From positions 21,496,238 through 21,560,237 of the forward strand of contig NC_051433.1 of the NCBI RefSeq assembly GCF_001649575.2: a stretch of 64,000 bases of DNA, given 5' to 3'. A program made the translations under genes and the position numbers. This DNA is from Kryptolebias marmoratus. Lineage: Eukaryota > Chordata > Actinopteri > Cyprinodontiformes > Rivulidae. Below the pieces are notes generated by a model. It saw nothing but the letters and a program-made list of their open reading frames with translations, was not told the DNA's origin and ran no database searches. Position 1 is the stretch's first letter. Each line of letters starts with the position of its first letter. Of the stretch, positions 13,901 to 22,800 are shown piece after piece.

Positions 13901-14621
13901 TTTAAAATGTGAGTAGAACACAGTTTTTTTGTTGCTGTGAGAAGGCGGTACTAAGATGGTTTTAGCCAAAAAAGAGCCCCCCCCCCAATCAAATTCTCCT
14001 CGGGCCCCATACAATTTAGCGCCAACTTTGTCTCTAACCATCTTTCAACTGCAGCTTTAACCTAAAGATGGAGCCAACTCCAGACGAAAATACACACATC
14101 CACTGTTAAAAACTTAAGATTTAATTCAAGAAGACATACATTTCTTTTAGAGAATAATCTAGCCACCTTCGTTAACTCCACTGAAGCATCCAGCTAGTGC
14201 CACCGGTAACCCATGACAGATAAAATCACCGGAGCAAACGTCTTCTCAAAAACAAGATTATTCAACCCAAATGCTAACTAAACTGACAAATCCATCTGCA
14301 GCTCACAGTACAATAAAACAAGTGTTTTTGGATGACATGTGAACCTTAGAACAGCCTGTTAACAGAAGAACAAACATAGCATACATGGCAATTACAGGAA
14401 CAAAGTCCACATCTTACTTTAAAGGGGCAGAGTGGGTCCAGGTGGCATAACTTGGCGACCCTCTTGTTGTTGTTGAGGAAGTAAGGAACGTGCTCTGGTG
14501 GCAGGTAGATCCTGCTGAAGTTAAACAGCGGTACAGCTGGTTTGTTGGTGGTAACCTCAGCTTTCTCTGTGGCCGCCGCAGTAAGGGAAAAAACTATGCC
14601 CAGTGCTACCAGGAGCAGCAT
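4125..14621 (-). CDS. eogt: EGF domain-specific O-linked N-acetylglucosamine transferase, interrupted by an assembly gap
   Basis: EOGT is the family-GT61 enzyme that adds O-GlcNAc to Ser/Thr of folded EGF repeats (Notch, Dumpy-type proteins) in the ER lumen. Coding exons in transcript order: 14621-14418, 13289-13189, 12956-12848, [gap], 11125-11019, 10737-10634, 10299-10207, 9479-9408, 7883-7797, 5603-5535, 5207-5146, 5055-4936, 4528-4426, 4271-4125. The first ATG exon gives a signal peptide ([17 protein letters not shown]). Conserved blocks include [32 protein letters not shown] and [19 protein letters not shown]. The protein ends in HDEL, the ER-retention signal. All phases agree except between 12848 (phase 0) and 11125, which needs 2 nt beforehand. 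The human protein has about 68 more residues there, where a 100-N gap lies. Exons seen sum to 1378 nt; the human CDS is 1584. Confidence 0.96.
4881..4911. repeat. (CA)n microsatellite beside an eogt 5' splice site
   Basis: About 15 CA units. In the eogt transcript this is a (UG)n tract beginning about 25 nt after the donor of the exon at 4936-5055. Confidence 0.95.
5868..5881 (-). promoter_or_regulatory. CTCF-like motif
   Basis: The minus strand reads ACACTAGGTGGCAG, one base off the CCACTAGGTGGCAG form of the CTCF core. It is in an eogt intron. It is a sequence match only, and this core also spreads with repeats in fish genomes. Confidence 0.35.
6785..7341. mobile_element. hAT-like nonautonomous element
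   Basis: The left end is CAGGGGTGTCAAACCC and the right end on the other strand is CACACGTGTCAAACTC, so the two share an imperfect inverted terminus. Flanking 8-mers CAATGGTG (6777-6784) and CAAAAGTG (7342-7349) match at 6 of 8 positions, fitting the 8-bp duplication of hAT elements. The interior is the GGGCCGG/GGCCCGCGGGCC-rich consensus familiar from fish repeats. No transposase frame remains. It lies in an eogt intron. Confidence 0.75.
7355..7790 (-). repeat. Dispersed repeat, copy 1 (three copies in the window)
   Basis: It shares its body with the pair at 54.6-55.35 kb: GAACCACTGGACAGATTTTA, the TTGCAATATTGCATG block, and the ending ATGCATTCCT...TGCTA.GCCTTTA. The end directly abuts the eogt exon at 7797-7883, within 10 bp of its donor. 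The class is uncertain. The start matches, in reverse, the TTGCTAACAGACGGACGGAC tail of the element at 56.3-56.5 kb. Confidence 0.7.
9763..9960. repeat. Fragment of a TTTTCCGG.CTATAAGGCGCAC fish repeat
   Basis: The stretch has ATTTTCCGGTCTATAAGGCG, then CACCTTATAATCCGGAGCGC, then a GAAGCCGCACCGCTT-like block (AAAGCCGCACCGCTTGCAGC). I recall this order from a common fish DNA repeat with self-complementary ends. The right end is unclear, so the extent is approximate. It is in an eogt intron. Confidence 0.6.
11727..11784 (+). pseudogene. Truncated tRNA-Glu copy
   Basis: It has the same ends as the gene 121 bp to its right: 5' TCCCTG, D-arm GGTCTAG, CTTTCAC loop and 3' TCAGGGAA. However, it is 58 nt long against 72, lacks the GGTTCGATTCC B box, and its anticodon stem is mismatched. 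It is a dead tandem copy inside an eogt intron on the opposite strand. Confidence 0.75.
11848..11919 (+). tRNA. tRNA-Glu (anticodon TTC)
   Basis: This is a 72-nt cloverleaf. The acceptor is TCCCTGG with TCAGGGA, the anticodon arm CGGCG-CTTTCAC-CGCCG, and the T arm CTGGG-TTCGATT-CCCGG. The anticodon is TTC. A run of six T lies at 11931-11936, 12 nt after the 3' end, as expected for a Pol III terminator. One concern is the D loop: it reads AGTAGCTAGGA where vertebrate tRNA-Glu has AGTGGTTAGGA, so conserved G18 appears to be A, which may weaken the fold. It is antisense to eogt, in an intron, 206 bp left of the assembly gap. Confidence 0.8.
12126..12225. other. Assembly gap (100 N)
   Basis: Exactly 100 N, the usual placeholder for a gap of unknown size. 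It falls in the eogt interval where about 206 coding nt are missing, so it probably hides one or two exons. Confidence 0.95.
13559..13570 (+). promoter_or_regulatory. CTCF-like core
   Basis: CCAGCAGGGGGC matches the core of the vertebrate CTCF motif. It is in the eogt intron between the first and second coding exons. Motif match only. Confidence 0.35.
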
Positions 14622-14671
14622 AGTCGGAGTGACGCAGGCATGTGAAACAGCCGCCTCCCGTCGCCAGCACA
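14418..14671 (-). other. eogt: eogt exon carrying the start codon
   Basis: The acceptor TTCTCTCCTGACAG precedes 14671. The exon has 50 nt of leader, the ATG at 14621-14619, 68 codons, and donor GTAAGA at 14417-14412. I chose this ATG because it begins a clean signal peptide. A frame that opens further upstream runs back across the acceptor and is not expected to be translated. Confidence 0.85.
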
Positions 14672-15843
14672 CTGTCAGGAGAGAAGGGGCACAGACTCAA
14701 GACTCTAAAAGCATGTGGGCACAAGCAGGCGTGTGGGAACGTGACGGGATCTCCTCGTAAGGGCAAGTTTTGTTGCAGGAAATAACGTGGACCTTTTGCA
14801 CAGCTCCTGCCTGAACAATTCCCACTGAAAACTAAGGGATCAAACGAGCTCTGCTGCTTGTTATTAACGGGACCTACCAAAAAAGGTGTTGCCATTGACT
14901 AGGAACAAAGCAAAGCTTCCGTGGTTTAAAAGTGTGCGTGAGCTTCTGCAGCCGGGGGAAAAAAATACATTATTTGCTTAGAATATCAGTGAATGGTGAC
15001 TGAACATTACAGTCAGCTTCATTGTGTTGTACAACAATGGCCATCAAACCTTTTTTTCACATGTGAAGGAAGAAAAAACAGGAAACTGTAACAATAGGTG
15101 GCAAAAGTATAACCACTCATTTATTACTTGCTCTCATGATCTTTAGGGAAGTCTCTTGAGAAAGGTAACTGAGTACATTTACTCAAGTATTGTACCTATT
15201 TATACAATACTAAATATAAAGAATTTAGCTTTGTGTTTATGGCACTTTATAATTGCACTCCTGTAAACTGAAAGTTTTTAATTCAAGACTATGTATTTAA
15301 ATGTATTTCCACCACTGAAGAGTTTAGGGGGGTGGAGTACTTTTCCTGAGGGAGTAACGGGTTACCTGACACCACTTTACACACATTTTAAGGCTTAAAT
15401 ATGAACACGCAGAACCTATTTAACTTCTGTGTCGCTGTCGGACTTCGAGTTGGATTTGCCTCAGTGACCCAAATGAAACAGGATTAAGTTTAAAGTCTGC
15501 AGCCAGCCAACAAGCAGGAGCGCTCAGCGGTGACTCCTCGGCTTCTGCGGGAACAACGCAGAAGCCATCTTCGACGGGAGGCAAGTCAGCGACAAATACT
15601 TTCAGGCGCCCGCAGATGCCTAAAATGCGCCATACGGTGGCTAACATCTAGCACTAGTTCAATACAAAGAAAGTCAGCAGATTCGCCTCACAATAATTGG
15701 CGCTGTGCCGCTGAGGCGTGACAAAAAACTCGGCGAGAAACGGGGGAAACTGCCGCCGCAGAGTTACTTCCAGCGACAACACAGCTACCATCTCTAGTTA
15801 TCTAAATGAATCTAGAAATAGTTTGTATGAGAGCCGGGTTTAC

Positions 15844-15910
15844 CTAAAAGCACAGCCTGCCCTCCCACATAGCAACAGTGTTGCCGGTGGTCGCCATAAC
15901 ACCGGAAATC
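15844..15910 (-). other. eogt: Candidate eogt 5' noncoding exon and promoter
   Basis: On the minus strand an ETS/GABP-type CCGGAA-related site (15902-15907 region) is followed by a short leader ending GCTTTTAG and donor GTAAAC (15843-15838). It would splice to the acceptor before 14671. The leader holds a complete 17-codon open frame, ATG at 15897-15895 and TAG at 15846-15844, whose stop is the last three bases of the exon. The upstream boundary is a guess; no transcript evidence was available. Confidence 0.45.
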
Positions 15911-15944
15911 TTACATATTAACGGAGTGCGGTGAGCGCCGACGG

Positions 15945-15958
15945 CCACCAGATGGCGC
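15945..15958 (+). promoter_or_regulatory. CTCF consensus motif at the eogt promoter
   Basis: CCACCAGATGGCGC fits the 14-base vertebrate CTCF consensus CCRSYAGRKGGCRS at every position. It lies about 40 bp upstream of the inferred eogt start and between eogt and the end of tmf1. Occupancy is not shown. Confidence 0.5.
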
Positions 15959-15959
15959 C

Positions 15960-16832
15960 ACACTCCGTTTATTGAAGATAATCGGCTCATTTCCAGTAAC
16001 TCATTTTTATAGAAAAGCGTTTTACAGCTCCATGGGGTTTTGTATTTTTTCAGTGTAATGTCATCCTTTTCAGTATTTATAGTTATTTCAACTCAAGCTC
16101 ATTTTAACTGTACATTTTTTTATCTTGGAAATAACATAAATCAAGCTAGAAAACTGGTAAATATCTGGATTTTTTTAGTAGTTTTGTATAGCGATTTCTT
16201 TTTTTAGTGCATACATTAAACTTTGCTTTCATACATTTAAATAACGACGTTTTCCACCACCCAAATACATGTTTATTCATTTTACATATGTATACAGTTT
16301 AAAATCCAACAATCAGGACCTTAATCACAAACTACTCTGTCACACACCACATTTTGTGATTTGTATTGTGTTCAGAATACAAACATTACTCTGTACAAGT
16401 TTCCTTTTTTATACATTTCTTAAGCTGTTCTGAAAATGAAGAAATAAGTCATAAACTTGTGCTGTGCAAAAATCCTTCACCCTGTCAGACAGTTCACCCT
16501 TTGACAACGTCAAAGGTTCAATCATCAGCCGTGTTTAAACTAATGTTTCAGAGATTTAAACGGTATGTTTTAATCAAAAACTGACCATGCTTCATAGTGA
16601 TTCAATGATGCCATTATATATTCTTTTAATAGCTTTAACATTCCCACTTAAATAAAATGTATAATAAGTAAAATTAAATAAAATACAATGATCAGAAATA
16701 TTTCTTCAGTGAATAAACTTTAAATGTTTGCCCTATGCCTTCCTGTGAACGTATTTGTAAATAACACAAACAGCTGATTTATGCCTCAAAACGGAGGGGA
16801 AAAAGTATAATAAAATGTTGAGCGAAACTACT
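15960..16832 (-). other. tmf1 3' UTR and short spacer before the eogt promoter
   Basis: There is no independent gene. A minus-strand AATAAA at 16272-16277 (TTTATT on plus) is a plausible tmf1 polyadenylation signal, about 560 nt after the stop. The remaining gap to the inferred eogt promoter is only about 0.3 kb, so the two same-strand genes are tightly packed. Confidence 0.55.
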
Positions 16833-19800
16833 TTATTTCTGATTCTTCAACAATTCGTCGATCTGGGTTTTATACATGTTCTTTACATCTTCAAGATCCA
16901 GTCTCAGCTCCTCTGCTTCCTCGGCCTTTTCTCCGTACATCTGCAGAATGGTGTTGTGCCTCTGCTCCAGGTCCTGAAATGTGCAGCAACGTCAACCAGA
17001 AGACAATTATGCAACTTTTGCAACCTTTCAAATGGAAAGCTGAAACAGGATTTATAAATTTACGCTCCGAATTCAGAAACTAACACTGCCGATGTTTCAT
17101 TTATTTTCTTAGTAGCGTAAGAAAATAAATGAATTTTGTTGTACTGCATGCTTCTAGTACCTTCAGCTGAACTTTCAGCTTGGGGATTTCCTTCACCTTC
17201 TCCTCCATTTCATCATTTTGATTTGTGAGTCGAACCAGCTCCTCTGCCATCACAGAGCGACTTCTCTCCAAATTGGCAATCTCAAGCTGAGAACACACGG
17301 GGTGAAAAAAAGCACAAAGGTTATATGTAAATATTGATGCACGGCCTCTGACATATGCATAGACCTTTACTTTGAATAGGTAGATGCCTGAAGAAGAACT
17401 GCCTTGAACTCCTAAAGTGCAGTACCTGCAGCTGGGCGATTTCTCCTTCTCTCTGTTTGAGCTGAGACTGGAGGTTCTCTATGATGCTGGAGCCTCCAGA
17501 AAATCTGGCTGCCTCATACAGGTTGGTTCCATTCATTGACATAGACATGGTCATTGTTCCCAGCGAGTGGTCTAAAGAGTCATCCTGTGGCAACAAAAAA
17601 AAAAAAAAAAAAAAATCTCACACCCAAACTTATCTTCATTGTCTTAACTTTACATTTTTTATGTTAAAGAATAAATCCCAGCTAAGACAGTGAGGAAAGA
17701 AGGGCGCACCTGGGACAGAACAGAGGTGTGCAGCCCAGCGTTTTCTGCCCCGCTGATGGAGCTCGAGCGCGACAGGGAGGGGGTGGACGAGGCTGGGGGC
17801 TCGCCAGAATGCGACATGGCCTTCCGCTCCTGATTGGGGAGAAATTAAATAGACTGAATGAAACAAGTTCAAAACGAAGAAAGAAAAAAAAACAAATCAA
17901 TGTTTCTCCTAACCTTTTCCCTCAGCGCTTCTTGTGCCAAGTAGCATTTCTTCTTCTCTTGCTCCACCTTCATCTTCTCCATCTCCAGCTGGTTGGTCAA
18001 CAGCAGCTAGTAAAGGCAGTAATAAGAAGCGTTTGAGAAGTGGTTTCATACAGGATAATATTACAAGCAAGAAAAAGTAGTACGGTACCTTTTCTTTTTT
18101 GGTTTCTTCTTGCATGCGAGTGTGCTCTCCTCGCAGATTTGTCAATTCAGCATGCTCCCTATATCAAAACCATAAGCAATAAAAACAACTTATTTTAGAT
18201 TGTACTATTTTTCTATATCATACTGCAGTTTTCTTCCAATGTTTTCTCCTTCACTGTATGCATCACTGCTTGATTAAGCAGCATTTACAACAAGCTCTTT
18301 ATTACTGTTTGTAGATGAGAAGAAAAAACACAAACGGAAATCTTTAAAAAGATCAAAAAGAGTCGAGCCAGCCAGGAGTCGAACCTAGAATCTTCTGATC
18401 CGTAGTCAGACGCGTTATCCATTGCGCCACTGGCCCTGTGAGAAGCCCTGCCTCCACACAGAAGATAAACCGGTGCGACAAAAAAGCCACGTGGCTCGGC
18501 ACGAGTGTTTCCCCACCCTCGAGAGGGGGAGGGGTGGAGGAGGAGGAGGAGTTCGCTGCAGCCTCACAAATGAGTGAGCACAGACACAGGCCGAGAAGAA
18601 TAACAAAAGACCCGTGGCTTCCTGAAGCCCCGAGCCAGTTTTCTCCCTCAGAGGAAATCTATGCCGTTGACTTTCTTTACATAAACAGCACTGTGCTAAA
18701 GTCTTGACACATCCCTCATTTCTTTACATAAGAAAGATTACAGCAGTCTTGGCTCAGTAGATAATATAGAGAAATAAGGGAGTTCTAAAAACATTTGGAT
18801 TTGCACAGTAACAAAAAAAAGGAAGAGCACCAGCAGCAGCTAATTTGATTCTGTGCTCAGTCTTTACTCTGAATCATTATAAACTGGAACATCTACTCAA
18901 ACCTACATTACATATTTGTAAATGCATATTGATCAACTCCGCACATTTACTCTATTTATATCCCTATTTGAAGAACAGCATCAATACAAAGTACTATCAC
19001 TAAACCTAGCAGACTTAAATTTCACAGTTTTCTGTTTACCTGCTGCTCTCATCCTCTAGTTTCTCTCTCTTGTTTTTTTCAGCCTCCAGTTGTGCCAGAA
19101 ACCTGGCCTTTTCCTGGCGGAGCAAAGAATTCTGGGATTCTAGAGAGGCCAGCTGAGCCTTAATGGATAACAGTTCCTCTGTTGCTGATCGCTCTTTCTC
19201 CACGGCAACCGCCAGCTGTACCTGGGCTTCCACTGTTGAGATGAAGCAAAAATACTTCAGTTTTCTGGGTAACTGTTTTGAGCGTCGTCGTACTAATACA
19301 GAGCCGAGTCCCAGAGCCTCACCTAGCCTGTCAGAGAAGTTCTTCTCCAGTTTTTCCCAGGATGCCGTTTGTCCGGCCAGCGAGGCCTGCAAGTTCTCGA
19401 TCTGCCTCAGTAAGGGCCGTGTAGCAGAGGTGACGCTCTGGCTGAGCTCCTGGTTCCTCGTCTCTGCCTCCTGGAGTCTCTGTAAGGCAGGAGAAACGTG
19501 GACTTTATTCAATAAATCCCGTCCTCGGTCCAAACTGCATGAACTAATGTTGCCTTCTCTTATTAAAAAAAGCTAATTTACACACATTAGATTTAGCATT
19601 TTATTACCTGCTGAAGCTCCCTGATCTCTTCCCTCAGGTAATCTTCTTTCCTTGCCTGCTGTTGCTCGGCCCTCTGCAGAGCAAGCCTCAGGTCAGCCAC
19701 CTGCACACAGTGGAAAAAACAAACAAAGAGTTTAGTTAGGGCATGAAAAGGTTCAAGTTGTAAACCAGGTTGTCCATTATTTGCAAAGTTGCATATTAAA

Positions 19801-22800
19801 TCCCAACTTCCACATGACAAGTTCTTCACTAGGACACCTAACATACCATTGTCTTCATTTACGTTTGTGTGTGCATGTGTGGGTGATGAAGAGCACAGTG
19901 TGTATCTGATCACAGTGTCAATGAAACTTATTGTGTGAAACACTCTATGAGACCAATAAGTCTAGAAGAGTTGTGCTAATGCAGTGTGTCTGATATTTGG
20001 AACTTGGCAATCATTAAATTATTGTCAAACGGTTAGAAAACGTAAAGACGAAGAAAGTACTTTATGTTATCATCATGACAAAATTTATTCTCTGCATTGG
20101 ACCCCATCACACGTGTGAGATACACACAGGTGGAGCAGCGCAACATATGGACATGGCGGGAAAGCAAACCTGTGACTTTCCATCCCTCAAGTCAACTGCT
20201 CTACCACAGCAGCTCATAACAATTTTGTAAAGCTTATTAATTCTGTGCAAAATTAGGCCATCTGCTAAAAACATCTGCGCAAAAACCACACAAATCTGCC
20301 CACTGTGAAGATGAATACCAAATATCACTCAGAATCTGTTGTTGCATAGTTAAATTAATTATTAGTACTTTTCATCTGAAGCAAACAAAGATGATAATCT
20401 GTGTTACCTGGTTGGCCAGGGCCTCCTGCTGAATCCTGGCCTCCTCCTGAGCCTTCTCCAGAGCCACGCTCAGCTGCTCCTTAGCCTGAGTCTCTCTGCT
20501 CAGAGCTGCCTCCTCGGCCTCACTGGCTCTGCTGGCGTTCACCTTGTGAAGCTCTGCCAGCTCCCTGACAGCAGAGATGCAGAAAAAGACCATCATCACC
20601 GCAAACCTCATACATAAAACATGTTTTACCACATGTTGGGGTTCTTGTCTGTGCATCTGGACACAGAATATGCTTTGAAACACTTTACATATCATACATG
20701 TTTCCTAATATTTGTTAAAGAAAATGTATTTATATATTTTTTTTACATTCATTTATGTTTGGAGCATCAACTGAGCTTGTTGAGAAGAGCCCTATAAAAA
20801 TAATACTCCGACTATCAAACAAATCTGACAATCTACACAAGTCAATTTGTTTACTGATTTTTTTCTGTTTAGGAAAAATGTGACCCTTGGCTGAAAATAG
20901 CAAAACGGAAGAGCTTTTCAAGAATATGTAAAAATACCAAAAATTAGCATATAATGGCTCAAACTGTTCCTCGCTTGTAGAGCAGGATTCAGCTGCAGTA
21001 AAGAGCAGATCACAGAGGAACAGAAATATAGGAGCTACTGACAGTGTTGCCGACCAGTAACACCAACACAATTGTACCCTTTGATTCATTCAGTCATTCC
21101 AGATGTAAATTTTCAGACTGTAAGCTCCTCATTTACATTCTTTCCTCAATTTTCTAACTCAGACTCAAGCAGGAAGAAGTTTTACATATTCTCCAAGAGG
21201 TCACGTGGTATAGAAATTTGTCTATTTTTTGATTGTCGCATTCTTAGCTTGCGTTTTGGAAGAAAACACTCTCACTCTTTGTTTTTAAAAATTTTAGCAG
21301 GCTTCTACGTACCAACACTTTCATGATCTAGTTTTTTTTTTTACTAACTTAATTTTCTGTGCTACACTTTGTTTGCCTACACCGTTTGGAGCAGGAGAGC
21401 CACAAACCCTTGCTCCAGGATATTGCACAGCACTTGGCAGACATCCAGAGTAATCACCAACACAAGACCACAGTCCAGCCCGTCACTTGCTGCTATAGTA
21501 TAGTTCGTTTTACACTTTATTTAATGTGGAGGACAGTGATCAGGACTATGAATCAGTGCTAGCTAAGCAGGATGAAAAAACAAGATGTATTTAATACGTG
21601 GGAAACCATGTGAATGTATGCTAGTTGTGCTCAAAGTCCACATCAGTCTCTATGCCCTGACAGAACAACTTTTAGGACCTCTGGTTCTCAGTATTCAGTG
21701 GCCAACAGCAGTGTTCTAATATTTACTTATAAGAGTTGTCGAGGGCAGCTTGAAGGCTCCTGTTTTTCTCCTGCAGCTCGTCCGTGTCCAACTGCAGCCT
21801 GCTCAGCTCCTTCTCCTGCTGCTCCACCACGGCATTCAGCTTTCTGATGTTCTCCCTGTGCTGTTTCTCCACCTCCTCCTTCCCATCCAAAACCTGCCCA
21901 CATTCAACAGATGATCAGGAAAAAAAAGTGGAATAACCTCTAAGTTAACCATAAGAGTTAGTGACTTCAAACCACTGAATAAATGAATAATTATTAACTA
22001 CATTTCTTTTGTCTTCAGACACAAGAGATTAGATCACTCTTGGCAAAGACACGTGAAGACCGCTCTACCTGTTATTAGTTACACTGGATGATGTTTTGGG
22101 TCCTGACCTGCTGCAGGTGCTTAAGCTCGTCCTCCTGCTCCTTGATTTTCTTCTGCTGTTTGATTAGCTTTCCGTCACTCTCCTTTTCCTTCACACGCAG
22201 TTTCTTGATAATGTTGCTCTGCTGCAGCTGCTGCTTTGACAGCTTCTCCCCTGAGAGACAGAGAGAGAAGTCAACGACTGCTGCTGAGACCATTCGGACT
22301 TTCAGGGTAACAGTCACACGCAGAGCCGTTATTCACACAAAACAAGTCTCTGGTGTCTATATATTTCCAAAGGTGATGTCTTCATAAGGTACTTACTTTT
22401 TGTTAAGTGGTATTTTGAGCAGGCTAATGAAACATCTTGAGATAAATCTCCACATGTTTAAACGTCTTAAACTAGTTACAGTGAGAACAATTTGGACACC
22501 AATGTCTGAGCAACTTCTGTAAGCAGATGTGGTTGAAGACAAATGAGTCTTACCTTCTTCCAGCAGACCTCTGATCTGCTCCTCCTTGTCTCGGATGAGC
22601 TCCATTGTATCGCTTGAGTTTAATCTCGTAGAAAGCTCTTCTCGCAAGCCTTTGATTTCCTATAGCACAAAGAAAACTGCAATTACAATCTCAAAATTGT
22701 CTGTGGCGCTTCTATATGACAATTTTGGATTTCCCCCTGGGATCGAATAAAATCTACCTATATTGACCTCATGAGAACTAATGAAAGAACAGACTCAGTA

